A stretch of DNA of 39,035 bases from Chlamydiota bacterium (GTDB taxonomy: Bacteria > Chlamydiota > Chlamydiia > Chlamydiales > Rhabdochlamydiaceae): the NCBI GenBank assembly GCA_947505635.1, contig CANNLR010000002.1:1-39035 (forward strand), given 5' to 3'. The position numbers and the translations under genes are program-made. Below the pieces are notes generated by a model. That model was given only the letters and a program-made list of their open reading frames with translations. It had not been told where the DNA came from and made no database searches. The first letter of the stretch is position 1, and each line of letters starts with the position of its first letter. Positions 29,440-38,923 of this stretch are shown piece by piece.

Positions 29440-29748
29440 ATGACTTGTTTAATGATAGAAAATGCTAAATTAGCGGCGCTTGCTCAAAAAAAAGGAACCA
29501 ATCTGTCTACACAATCTTTAATTATAGACACTGAAATAAGTGGAATAGTTGCAAGGTCTCTGTCTTCTTTGGATTCAAATGAAAGCAAAAGCCCAATGGG
29601 TATAATGGATAGGTCTTTTACGCCTGTTAGCCGTTCTTCATTGCAAATAGAGGGGCTTCCTAATCTTAAAAGGTCAAATAGTCCAGATTTGTCAGCATCT
29701 CGATGTCAGGGTAAAAAAGTGTTAGCCTCTGTTGGTCGTAACAAATAA
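29440..29748 (+). CDS. Hypothetical Ser-rich small protein
   Basis: ATG ORF after AT-rich leader; no family recognised. Confidence 0.5.
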   Translation: MTCLMIENAKLAALAQKKGTNLSTQSLIIDTEISGIVARSLSSLDSNESKSPMGIMDRSFTPVSRSSLQIEGLPNLKRSNSPDLSASRCQGKKVLASVGRNK

Positions 29749-29773
29749 TAATTTAATTTTTTTGGGGGTTTTT

Positions 29774-30292
29774 GTGGATTTATTTAGTTCATTTGGTCTT
29801 AGGTCTGTTCATAGAGAATTGTATAGAGAACAAGAAGATAAAGCTCCTGTTTCGGTCCAAAGGGGTAGGGCTCGTACAGAAGAAGCAACAAATAGGGTCT
29901 TCATTCCTTCTTTGTCAGAGTTAGTTGCACAAATAAAGGAGCGAAACAAGGCGGAGTCTTTTCATTTTTCAAGAGAGATTAGTGGGTTAGAAGAAAGGTT
30001 TATAAATGGGGGCATTAACTCTCCTGTTACTCCAAGAGTATCATCAGCTCCTATTGCAATTAAGTTGCCACCTGTTTTTGATCCCATTGATCCCATTGAT
30101 AGGAAGCCTTCTTACTGTCTAGATGTTGCAGAGCTTATTCATAGAGCAAGAAGTTCTACGGGAGCCACAACCCATGACGGGGATTCTGATAGCAGTGAAA
30201 CTTCTGGTAGCAAAGCGTCATCTGTAGCAGGCTCTTTTTCAATTTCTCCAGGGGCCTCAGGTTATTCGTTGAAAGAATTCGAGTGGAAATAA
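29774..30292 (+). CDS. Hypothetical Ser-rich low-complexity protein
   Basis: GGGGG at 29764-29768 precedes in-frame GTG at 29774 (better start than 29732); Ser/Gly-rich C-terminal half. Confidence 0.55.
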   Translation: MDLFSSFGLRSVHRELYREQEDKAPVSVQRGRARTEEATNRVFIPSLSELVAQIKERNKAESFHFSREISGLEERFINGGINSPVTPRVSSAPIAIKLPPVFDPIDPIDRKPSYCLDVAELIHRARSSTGATTHDGDSDSSETSGSKASSVAGSFSISPGASGYSLKEFEWK

Positions 30293-30297
30293 AACCA

Positions 30298-30990
30298 TTA
30301 GGGGTGATCTTTTTTTATAAGATAGGGCAGTAGATCACCCATTCCGTAGAGTCCAGGTTTTTGTATACTTAAAAACTTGGCCGCTGTTAAAGAACCTTTA
30401 GCAAAAACAGCTCTTGAATTTGCTTGATGAGAAAGAACAAGTTCTTCTTCTTCAGATGTAAAAAAAACAGAATGTTTTCCAATCACATCATCCACTCGAA
30501 AGCTTTCTATTAAAGGATTAGCGCGCAAGTTGCCTTGTTCTAATGACTCTTTAAGGGCTAGGGCAGAGCCGCTGGGAGTGTCTTTTTTTTGTGTATGATG
30601 GGTTTCTTCTATATGAGAGGTGAAGTCTTTTAAAAAAGATGAGAGGATTTTTGTTGTATGGAGCAGGCAAGCCATGCCGAGACTGAAGTTTGGCGCCCAA
30701 AAAACAGGGATGTTTTGAGAGGCTTTTATAAGAAGTTCTTTTTCTTTTTCTTCAAGTCCCGTTGTTCCAATAACAATGGGGCAGTTTTGTCTTTGAGCTA
30801 AGATGAGATTTTCAACAAGAGCTTCTTTTGTAGAAAAATCAATGATCATATCGACCGGGAAGGTTTTGTTTTTTTCTACTTCTTTTTTTCTAGAAATAGA
30901 TGAGATAAGCTCAATGCTTTTATCTTGGGACGCCAAAGAAAAAACTTCCCTTCCCATCTTTCCTTGAACCCCTATGATGCCTAGCTTCAT
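30298..30990 (-). CDS. dapB: 4-hydroxy-tetrahydrodipicolinate reductase
   Basis: KLGIIGVQGKMGREV, VIGTTGL, APNFSLGMACL, IEETHHTQKKDTPSGSALAL. Confidence 0.95.
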   Translation of the reverse strand: MKLGIIGVQGKMGREVFSLASQDKSIELISSISRKKEVEKNKTFPVDMIIDFSTKEALVENLILAQRQNCPIVIGTTGLEEKEKELLIKASQNIPVFWAPNFSLGMACLLHTTKILSSFLKDFTSHIEETHHTQKKDTPSGSALALKESLEQGNLRANPLIESFRVDDVIGKHSVFFTSEEEELVLSHQANSRAVFAKGSLTAAKFLSIQKPGLYGMGDLLPYLIKKDHP

Positions 30991-31466
30991 GCTTGTTTGA
31001 CTCCACTTCTTTTTCCATCAATAGAACAGTGCATGTTGAATATCTCTTTTGTACGGGTAAGGCCGGCGATAAGTGCTGGGGCTTCTTTATATTTTACATC
31101 TTTTGTCTTCTTCAAAAAAGCAAAAAGATTATCAGCTCCTCTATTTTGTTTGGAAAGGACCTCAAAAGAAAATAGATGGTCTATGCTTAAATTTGGAGGA
31201 GGACAAAAAGAGGTCGAAGCGTGGGTAGATTCTTTGCTAAGTAAAAGAAGGGATAAATGGGATACGGAAATAGAAGAACTTTGTTGAAGGCTAGGGGGGG
31301 TGATTTTGCCTTGAGCGAGTAAAATTGTAAGAGGATTATCTTTTCTGATCTCTTGATCAAGGGCGTAACGTCTGTGATTTTCTAAGGGGATTTTACTTTG
31401 TTCTACTTTCATAATGTGCCTGCTTTTAAAGACATGCATTATGAAACTAGATGTGATTTTGATCAA
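30987..31466 (-). CDS. Hypothetical protein translationally coupled to dapB
   Basis: 4-bp overlap with dapB; internal ATG (MKVEQ..., ~31412) may be real start; unknown family. Confidence 0.6.
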   Translation of the reverse strand: MIKITSSFIMHVFKSRHIMKVEQSKIPLENHRRYALDQEIRKDNPLTILLAQGKITPPSLQQSSSISVSHLSLLLLSKESTHASTSFCPPPNLSIDHLFSFEVLSKQNRGADNLFAFLKKTKDVKYKEAPALIAGLTRTKEIFNMHCSIDGKRSGVKQA

Positions 31467-31509
31467 GTTAGAATTGAGAAAGTAATGTGATAAGTTTTTT
31501 TAAATAAAA

Positions 31510-33165
31510 ATGCTGTTGAAAAATTCGGAGGCCTCTTATGCTATTCGTCTCAGGCCGATACATCGGTTCGGTAAGATGGGACTCATGATTCTAAAAAAGC
31601 TTTTCTTTTTTTCTTATATTTGGGCTTTTCTACCTTGTCAATGTGTGCAGGTAGAGAGTGTGGAGCAGAAAGGAAATTCGTCCTATGCTGTGCACTTTCA
31701 AGATTTACCTGTTGTAGAGTTTATTCGTTTTGTTAGTAAAGTTTCGAAGGAGAATTTTATTTACAATAAGGAAGATCTTAATTTTACAGTAACATTTTCT
31801 TCGGGACAGCCTGTTTCATCTGAAAGCATTTTAAAAGTACTTATCCGGTTTTTACAGCTTCATCATTTTCATGCTGTAAAAGAAGATCAATATTTTGTCA
31901 TTCATAAGATGTCAAAAGTAGAGGGGGCTTCTGGTGAAGTTCACTGGGATCCATCGTCTTTACTAACTTCAGCTGATGATACGTTTGTAGGGGGAAGAAG
32001 CAATAAGCCGTCGTTTTCTGTGTATAAGTTACAATACCATGAAGGGGCAGATATTTTAGATTCTTTGAAGAAGATAGGATCTGATCTTAATCTCCAAGGG
32101 GGCGCTTCTTCGGGGCTTTTACAAGCTATTAACACCTTGCAATGGGTTCGAGTGACGAATTCTTTATTATTTTCTGGGGATGATCGAGCTGTAGAAGATC
32201 TGAATAGCTTGATTTCGTCTTTAGACACCCCTTTAAGACAGGTGTTTATTGAGATTCTAGTTATAGAAACAGATGTGCGAAAAGGTCTTGATTTTGGTTT
32301 GCAGTGGGCTTTAGGGGGGAAGTATGGAACTCGCCTAGGAGGGGGGATGGGTAATTTTGCGCCTCACCTTCCAGGTTCTCCTGGTTCTTCTTTTGCAAAT
32401 GTAATGCAAGGGGTTAGTGCGACTAATACTCCACAAGGGTTAGGGCAGATTCCTATTGTTCCCGGATTTGATTTAGGGGTCATTGGAGATCTTATCATGC
32501 ATAAGGGAACCTCTTATTTGAGTTTAGGTTCTTTAGTGTCTGCTTTACAGCTAGATTCTGATAGTACTATTGTGCTCAATCAGAAAATCATCACGCAAGA
32601 TAATAAACATTCTAAAATTTTCGTTGGAGATAACATACCGTTTACAGGGTCTGTTGTGACAACAGTTGGACAAAGCCAGCAAACGACAGCTAACATCGAA
32701 TATCGAGATGTAGGAGTAAGTCTTAATATTACCCCTAAGCTGGGAGAGGGGGATATCATTACCCTCAGTTTGGATCAGGAAATTACAGAGGCTATCTATG
32801 ATCCTCCAACTGTAAATGCGAATGTTAATGGTATTCGAACGACAAAGACAAACATGGCAACGCATGTTCACGTTCCTGATAAGCATTTCTTAGTGTTAAG
32901 TGGCATGATTCGTAATGCAAGAGCAAGTCATAGAACAGGAATTCCTTGCCTTGGGGGACTTCCTTGGATAGGGGCTTTATTTAGCCGAACAAAAAAAGAA
33001 GATGCAAAAAGAAATGTCATCGTTTTTGTAAGACCTCAAATCATCCAATCCTATGAAGATTACAAGAAGATCACAGGACAGCAAGAGCAAATATTTAGAG
33101 CTCAGGCGAATGCTGATAACTTTAATGCAGGGATTGCTCTAGTAGATCCTCTGCAGTCGAATTAA
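31510..33165 (+). CDS. Secretin family protein (type II/III secretion GspD-like)
   Basis: FIEILVIETDVRKGLDFGLQW, IVLNQKIITQDNKHSKIFVGDNIPF, VGVSLNITPKLGEGDIITLSLDQEI, LVLSGMIRN...GIPCLGGLPWIGALFSRTKKEDAKRNVIVFVRPQII. Confidence 0.92.
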   Translation: MLLKNSEASYAIRLRPIHRFGKMGLMILKKLFFFSYIWAFLPCQCVQVESVEQKGNSSYAVHFQDLPVVEFIRFVSKVSKENFIYNKEDLNFTVTFSSGQPVSSESILKVLIRFLQLHHFHAVKEDQYFVIHKMSKVEGASGEVHWDPSSLLTSADDTFVGGRSNKPSFSVYKLQYHEGADILDSLKKIGSDLNLQGGASSGLLQAINTLQWVRVTNSLLFSGDDRAVEDLNSLISSLDTPLRQVFIEILVIETDVRKGLDFGLQWALGGKYGTRLGGGMGNFAPHLPGSPGSSFANVMQGVSATNTPQGLGQIPIVPGFDLGVIGDLIMHKGTSYLSLGSLVSALQLDSDSTIVLNQKIITQDNKHSKIFVGDNIPFTGSVVTTVGQSQQTTANIEYRDVGVSLNITPKLGEGDIITLSLDQEITEAIYDPPTVNANVNGIRTTKTNMATHVHVPDKHFLVLSGMIRNARASHRTGIPCLGGLPWIGALFSRTKKEDAKRNVIVFVRPQIIQSYEDYKKITGQQEQIFRAQANADNFNAGIALVDPLQSN

Positions 33166-33315
33166 ACTTAAACTTTTTTTTATAAAAAGTATAAAGAGTA
33201 ATTTTCCTATCTTGACAGAGAAGTGTGCCTGCTGTAGAGTGTATTTTCTTATTGAAAGAAAAAAAAGAAAAAGATGTTGCATTTAAGGGCCTTATTGCCT
33301 AAAATATCTTACTTT

Positions 33316-33389
33316 GGACTGATAGCTCAGCTGGATAGAGCACCCGCCTTCTAAGCGGGTGGTCGCAGGTTCGAGTCCTGCTCAGTCCA
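33316..33389 (+). tRNA. tRNA-Arg(UCU)
   Basis: GGACTGATAGCTCAGCTGGATAGAGCACCCGCCTTCTAAGCGGGTGGTCGCAGGTTCGAGTCCTGCTCAGTCCA cloverleaf, anticodon TCT. Confidence 0.97.
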
Positions 33390-33429
33390 AATTTCTTTTT
33401 TTCGTCCGCTTTATGACGAGAGGTCTACT

Positions 33430-36063
33430 ATGAATTTACAAGAAAATACGCAAAATCAGAAGCTAGGGGATTATTCTTTACGATTATCTCATTTTCCTGA
33501 CTTAAAAGCTGCTTTGCATGCGCTGAAAGATGCCCAATTCCTACACCTTTTAGAAAAAGATCGGATGGATAAAATTAATCAGTTGCTCCTTCAATTGATT
33601 AAAGATGTTAAGCCTCCTTGTTTTTTGCTAGCGGCTGTGAATGAATTTATTTACTTTATAAATGAAAATAAGTGGGTTAAAACCTATGCTTTTTCTCAGT
33701 TTGAATTTTGGTTGAATCACTTTTCTAATCTTACAGAAGAGGAAAATTATCTTATTCGAGCTAAGATTATGGGGAAGTTTACCCCTCGAGAAGGATATCA
33801 AATTCTTTTTCCTATCGGCATGGGAAAAGTACATCCTGGATCTCACTATATTACAGCCCATGGCTCTCCTGATTTAGATACAACGATCGCTTCTTTTTGG
33901 GGCTGGGTTGATGCTTTTTCTGCAAGAGTTGGAACAGGCTTGCATGTGTGGAATATTCCTGGAGGTCCTCCAGAATCTCAAGTAGAGATTGAATTTTTAT
34001 TCTATCAACTTTTAGGGCCAAAGTGCTTTGATCATTTTGCTAAGACAAGAACATCATTAGCCTTATCTGCTATCGATCTAGTCACGCAAAAAGGAGCTGT
34101 TTGGAAAAATGTGCAAGAATCTTCAGAGCAGTTAAGTGATGATAAAAATCAGCATGTGATCCTTGTGGATTCTTTAGGGTGTTATCTCGGAGATTTTAGG
34201 CAATTAGATAAAGAAGGCATTCGTAAGGTTGCTATATTACTTCATACTTGTATGCGATGGTTTATTAGTTGCTTTCAACGAAAACTCACCTCTATTTTTT
34301 CTCAAAAAATTGTAAGAAGGGAAGATTTCACGGCTTTTATTGCAGAAGTTTTTGCTTATCCTATAGAAGAAGCGGATCCTGCAAAGGAATTTACGAGTAA
34401 GCAAAAAGACAGAATGAATGTTTATCTTATAAAAGTCCTACATATGCAAAAAGGGATCAAAAGTTCGTTCAAAGATCTTTGGGGCGCTATGGAAGTGCTT
34501 TCTTTAAAAGAATTTGCGGATTTATTTTCTTTATTAGAGAAACTCCCTTCTTTGTCTCTTTTTGATGCATCTGGCCTTTTAATAGAGAATAGGCCAAGTA
34601 TCTTTGCTTTTGTGGAAGAGGTTGTAGTAGGGCTTGAAAAAGCTATTACGAGTTTAAGAATTTATGTAGATCAATTAGCTGTTGCTCTTGCTATTAAGAA
34701 AGAGGTCTTTGGTATTTCTTCTCAGGGGGTAAGTCACCGCGCTGAAATAGAGGAGCTTCGTAGCAATATAGGCTCTTTCTCCTGCTTGACAGTGACTATG
34801 TCGGATGCTGAAGAAAAAGAGTATCCTGTGGGCATTCTCAAAGCTACTGATTTACATAAGCCCATTTTAGGAACTGTTTCTTTAAGGGACTTTTGCAATC
34901 GCGATGAAACGAAGATCCCTTCCTATTTTGAAGTGATTAGCATTATTGATCATCATAAGAGCGTTTTACAGACAAGTGCAGCTTCTGTGGCTATAATAGC
35001 AGATGCGCAGTCTGCCAACGTTCTTGTTGCAGAGCTTGCTTTCAAGATGAATGATCCTTATAGCACCTTGGGGTCTTTAACAAAAGAGTTGCAAGAAAAG
35101 TTTTCCTCTTATGCAAATGCTGCAACGGATGCTTCTTTATCAAGGATTATTCAAAAGTTGTTGCATAAGCAAAGTGTATATGAGAAGAAAATGCCTTACT
35201 TTATTGATTCTTCTCGAGAATATTTAGAATATTTACATTACCTGTATGCTATTTTAGATGATACTGACTTGCTTTCTAAAATTTCTTATCGAGACGTTGT
35301 TTGCGTGGCTTCTTTGATCAATCGATTAAAAACTTTATCGATTAAAAAAGAAGTGGAGATCATTACTTTTGATGACATAGCACAAGATGAAAATTTCGTG
35401 GCAAAAGCAGCTCAAAAGATTTTACAAAATGAAGATATGTATTCCCTTTATAAGAAAATCTACGCCTCTAAAGAAGAAGCTGTAGAAAAAAGTCTTCAGC
35501 TTTGTTCTAAGGGAGATTCTTCTGTCATGTTTGCAGATACTAAAGTACAAAATGGTTGTAATCGTGTTGGGCAAACAAAACTTTTTGCTAAGAACTTTTC
35601 AACGTACGCCCTATATCGCTCCGATATTTGCGCCATATGGTATAAAGAGGCGAAGAAGTTTTATGAAGAAAATGCAGAGTGCGATTTGCATATGCATATG
35701 ATTAGTACAGTCCCTAGTGCCGATGACATGCATGCAGGGAAGGTTGGAGAGTATGCACATCAAGATGAGCTTTGGCTTTGGGTTCCTATGGAAGAGCAAG
35801 CTGTTGGGCAGCTGAAGAGCTTTTTAGACGCCTTTCGTCAATCTCCTCAGATTGCTTCAAGTGAAATGGAAGTGGAGTTTTTAGGGGATAATGGAAAGTT
35901 GCTAGAACAGATCTTTCATGAAAGCTTTAAGCCTCTGCTTAAAAAGACTTCTTATGCAGACAAAAAAATATCCGCCCCTGTAGCTATATTGCGCTACAGA
36001 GCCGGACTTTTAAATTCTCGCAAGGCGATGATTTCTCCTTACTTACCGAAGATTACTCAGTAA
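33430..36063 (+). CDS. Large DHH-superfamily-like phosphoesterase protein
   Basis: GSHYITAHGSPDLDTTIASFWGW (metal-binding Asp pattern), VISIIDHHKSVLQTS (DHH motif), C-terminal DHHA2-like region. Confidence 0.72.
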   Translation: MNLQENTQNQKLGDYSLRLSHFPDLKAALHALKDAQFLHLLEKDRMDKINQLLLQLIKDVKPPCFLLAAVNEFIYFINENKWVKTYAFSQFEFWLNHFSNLTEEENYLIRAKIMGKFTPREGYQILFPIGMGKVHPGSHYITAHGSPDLDTTIASFWGWVDAFSARVGTGLHVWNIPGGPPESQVEIEFLFYQLLGPKCFDHFAKTRTSLALSAIDLVTQKGAVWKNVQESSEQLSDDKNQHVILVDSLGCYLGDFRQLDKEGIRKVAILLHTCMRWFISCFQRKLTSIFSQKIVRREDFTAFIAEVFAYPIEEADPAKEFTSKQKDRMNVYLIKVLHMQKGIKSSFKDLWGAMEVLSLKEFADLFSLLEKLPSLSLFDASGLLIENRPSIFAFVEEVVVGLEKAITSLRIYVDQLAVALAIKKEVFGISSQGVSHRAEIEELRSNIGSFSCLTVTMSDAEEKEYPVGILKATDLHKPILGTVSLRDFCNRDETKIPSYFEVISIIDHHKSVLQTSAASVAIIADAQSANVLVAELAFKMNDPYSTLGSLTKELQEKFSSYANAATDASLSRIIQKLLHKQSVYEKKMPYFIDSSREYLEYLHYLYAILDDTDLLSKISYRDVVCVASLINRLKTLSIKKEVEIITFDDIAQDENFVAKAAQKILQNEDMYSLYKKIYASKEEAVEKSLQLCSKGDSSVMFADTKVQNGCNRVGQTKLFAKNFSTYALYRSDICAIWYKEAKKFYEENAECDLHMHMISTVPSADDMHAGKVGEYAHQDELWLWVPMEEQAVGQLKSFLDAFRQSPQIASSEMEVEFLGDNGKLLEQIFHESFKPLLKKTSYADKKISAPVAILRYRAGLLNSRKAMISPYLPKITQ

Positions 36064-36313
36064 CTTCGGTTTTGTCTTGCTCATCTTCGATGATCTCTAG
36101 ATTCACTCGAATACCATTACGGCTTGCTACAGACATAAGTAGAGTTCTGATTGCGTTGATTGTTTTCCCTTTTTTGCCGATAATTTTACCCACATCGGAT
36201 TTTTCTACAGATAGTTCTATAATAAGGGTATGAGTGCCACCAATCTCGTTGATTTGGACCTTATCTGGGTGATCGACGAGGTTTTTTACGATATATTCTA
36301 TAAATTCTTTCAT
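36053..36313 (-). CDS. KH-domain RNA-binding protein (KhpA-like)
   Basis: MKEFIEYIVKNLVDHPDKV...VEKSDVGKIIGKKGKTINAIRTLLMSVASRNG; GxxG loop; track start 36352 upstream of likely ATG. Confidence 0.92.
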   Translation of the reverse strand: MKEFIEYIVKNLVDHPDKVQINEIGGTHTLIIELSVEKSDVGKIIGKKGKTINAIRTLLMSVASRNGIRVNLEIIEDEQDKTEVTE

Positions 36314-36592
36314 AGCTCGACCTTTAATTTGAGTTCTAAAATTCAGCTTCACACGTAAATGGATCGTAGAAACTTTCTCCTATTAAGGAAGAATACATTA
36401 ACGGCAAGATTTGTCCAACAGTTCTTTTTACTTAGAGGGAAAATGTTTTAAATTGAGGTGGATTCTAGGCTTTTTTAATAAAAAAAGACTTTGATCATAT
36501 GTAAAGATAGAGAGGAAGGTGAAAATAAATAAAGGTATTGGCTTCTTTGAATCTCATTTCAAAAGTTGAGGCAGAGCAATCTTCAAATCGCT

Positions 36593-37117
36593 TTACTTTG
36601 ACTTCTGACATTTTAAGTGCCCTATAGTTTGCAGGAATTTTTGGATGTCCTTATCTTTTCTGAGCTCATAAAATTGGACATGAGGGTACTTTTTTCTTAG
36701 TTCTAAAATGGGCTTTTGAACTCTTTTATTAAATCCCCATAAATAGGAAATAAGTTTCAAGTGTATCTGTTCGTTGCATTCTTCTGCTCGATCCAAAATT
36801 TGAGGATCTTTAAAGACTCGGCGCTTAAAAATACGCCATAGGCAAAGAAGTCGATTAAAGCGAAAGTAAAGGACAACATCAGCCTTTTTAAATCTGATTT
36901 CTAAAGATCGAGTGGCATTGCCATCGATAATCCAAGACTCTTTTTCTACAAAGCTTTCTTGTATCGCAAGGAATTCGTTATAAGCTCTTTCCTTCCATCT
37001 TTGGGTGTAAAAGTAACGATCAAGGTGGTAGAGCGGGATGTGTAATAAGACTGCTAGCAGAGCGGAAAATGTAGATTTCCCACTGCCTGGGATGCCAAAG
37101 ATCATAATCTTTTTCAT
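36593..37117 (-). CDS. P-loop NTPase, adenylate kinase/topology-modulation-protein-like
   Basis: MKKIMIFGIPGSGKSTFSALLAVLLHIPLYHLDRYFY; WIIDGNATRSLEIRFKKADVVLYFRFNR. Confidence 0.85.
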   Translation of the reverse strand: MKKIMIFGIPGSGKSTFSALLAVLLHIPLYHLDRYFYTQRWKERAYNEFLAIQESFVEKESWIIDGNATRSLEIRFKKADVVLYFRFNRLLCLWRIFKRRVFKDPQILDRAEECNEQIHLKLISYLWGFNKRVQKPILELRKKYPHVQFYELRKDKDIQKFLQTIGHLKCQKSK

Positions 37118-37180
37118 TTAGAAACCTCTTAGCTATTATTATATTGGCTTAAAGACTTTTAGCAAAAAGGTTTCTATGAC

Positions 37181-38089
37181 TTAGGGTAGCTTGGAAAGCA
37201 TATATTTCATGTCAGAAGGAAGGGGGGCTGTAATGTCTATGAGCTTTCCTGTTCTTGGATGGGAAAAAATAAGTCGTTCAGCATGAAGGAGCTGTCTTTG
37301 TGCTTTCCACTTTTTATTGGAGTCTGCTTGTCCATAAAGAGAGTCTCCAAGGACTGGACATCCAATATGTTTTAAATGAACCCTGATTTGGTGAGTTCGC
37401 CCTGTGATTAATTCTATGTGAAGTAGAGCTGTGTGTGGGCCTTTTTCAATAACTTGTAGCAAGGTAGTGGCTTGGCGGCCTCCTTCTTGGCAGATGGCCA
37501 TTTCTTGTCTTTTTTTAGGGTGTCTTTGAATGGCTGCATGAATTTCAGATACTGTGGGGTGGCCGATACAAATCGCTTGATAGAATTTTTTGACTTTTCT
37601 TTCACTAAAAGAGGCTACTAAATTCCTATGAGCATAAGATGTTTTAGCTGCGATAAGAGCTCCAGAGGTGTCTTTATCTAATCTATGGACAATCCCAGGT
37701 CTTAAAGGGTCGGCGATCTCAGAGCGGAGAGATTTGCAATGAAATAGTAAGGCGTGGACAAACGTTCCTGTATAATGACCAGGAGCTGGGTGTACGACCA
37801 TTCCGGCAGGCTTATTTACTACAATTAGATCGTCATCTTCATATAAGATGTTTAAAGGAATGTTTTCGGGCTCAAGAGCAAGTTCGGGAGTTAAAACAAA
37901 GCATACTTCGATTTCATCTCCAGGCTTTGGCTTTTCTCTTTTTTTACAAGGATTTCCATTAATGAGAACATTTCCCTCTTCGATCAAAGATTGAAAATAG
38001 GTGCGAGAACATGTTGGGAACTTAAGGCTTAACCACTTATCTAGCCTTGTGTCTTGTTCGGAGTCTGTGATGATAAGAGTTTCTTGCAA
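37181..38089 (-). CDS. RluD-family 23S rRNA pseudouridine synthase
   Basis: S4-like N-terminus; IVVNKPAGMVVHPAPGHYTGTFVHALL, RPGIVHRLDKDTSGALIAAKT, LITGRTHQIRVHLKHIGCPVLGDSLYG. Confidence 0.95.
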   Translation of the reverse strand: MQETLIITDSEQDTRLDKWLSLKFPTCSRTYFQSLIEEGNVLINGNPCKKREKPKPGDEIEVCFVLTPELALEPENIPLNILYEDDDLIVVNKPAGMVVHPAPGHYTGTFVHALLFHCKSLRSEIADPLRPGIVHRLDKDTSGALIAAKTSYAHRNLVASFSERKVKKFYQAICIGHPTVSEIHAAIQRHPKKRQEMAICQEGGRQATTLLQVIEKGPHTALLHIELITGRTHQIRVHLKHIGCPVLGDSLYGQADSNKKWKAQRQLLHAERLIFSHPRTGKLIDITAPLPSDMKYMLSKLP

Positions 38090-38152
38090 TGTAAGATCCT
38101 GGTTGCTTTTTTTTGACTAAAGTATACCCTAAATCAAAAAAAAAGGCAGCAT

Positions 38153-38431
38153 TTAATCGCATCTGTTTCCTGTTATGCTGGCTAAGAATCTTTTACTAGC
38201 TCTTTTAGCGACCATTTCAGACCTTCTGCATTCTTGTATGATTGGGTAAAGACAGTTATTGATAAAATGACGAAGCTCTTCTTTTGTAGCGCCCCCTTTA
38301 AACATTTTGGCAAAAGGAGAGTTAGACATTTCGTCTTTAGAAGAAACGGGGGAATCTAGATTGACCTCTTGAGGGATAATTTCTTGAGGGATGATTTCTT
38401 GAGGTGGAGTGATGCCATTAATTTCTGTCAT
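38153..38431 (-). CDS. Hypothetical small protein with PQEII repeat
   Basis: ORF; 15-bp tandem repeat near N-terminus; no family recognised. Confidence 0.5.
   Translation of the reverse strand: MTEINGITPPQEIIPQEIIPQEVNLDSPVSSKDEMSNSPFAKMFKGGATKEELRHFINNCLYPIIQECRRSEMVAKRASKRFLASITGNRCD
38371..38400. repeat. 15-bp tandem repeat (2 full units plus partial flanks)
   Basis: GAGGGATAATTTCTT GAGGGATGATTTCTT GAGG; encodes PQEII PQEII. Confidence 0.9.
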
Positions 38432-38497
38432 ATGTTTTTTATTCCTATATTTTAAGAGAAGACTGTCTGAAGTTAGTATATAGGATATTAACCTATT

Positions 38498-38842
38498 TTA
38501 CGCATTTTTTCCTTGGATTGCTTGCATTTCTTCTTCAGCCATTTTATATTGCTTTTTTAGCCTCTCTCTGTGAGTATTTATCATGTTGACACAGACATTT
38601 GAAATTGTTTTTAGTAGGGTCGCATGCATGCTCGCTAAGACTTCGGCTCTAACTTCTTGAGGTGTCTTATCTAAAACTGTTTTTCCTGCTCGTTTTTTAG
38701 ATTGGGTATCTTCAGTGGCTGTAGGGTTAAGAAGACTTGTTTGCTCATAAATAACCATCTGCTCGTCCATAGCGGGCTCTTGAGGTATATAATTGCACAC
38801 TGTTGGAAAGGAAGATGTACGATTAGCAATAGACTCATTCAT
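38498..38842 (-). CDS. Hypothetical small helical protein
   Basis: ATG ORF preceded (minus strand) by ATATGGAGAA ribosome-binding-like sequence; no family recognised. Confidence 0.55.
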   Translation of the reverse strand: MNESIANRTSSFPTVCNYIPQEPAMDEQMVIYEQTSLLNPTATEDTQSKKRAGKTVLDKTPQEVRAEVLASMHATLLKTISNVCVNMINTHRERLKKQYKMAEEEMQAIQGKNA

Positions 38843-38923
38843 AAAAGTTCTCCATATTTAACATATTTAGCTTTTAAGCTTATTGTATTAATTAAAATAA
38901 TTAATTACCAGTAGTAATGTAAT

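Noticed and set aside
30993-31287. Plus-strand ORFs opposite the dapB-coupled gene
   Set aside because: The minus-strand ORF is longer and overlaps dapB in an operon-like manner
38702-38914. Plus-strand 70-aa ORF
   Set aside because: Antisense to the 38498-38842 ORF and runs into AT-rich intergenic DNA
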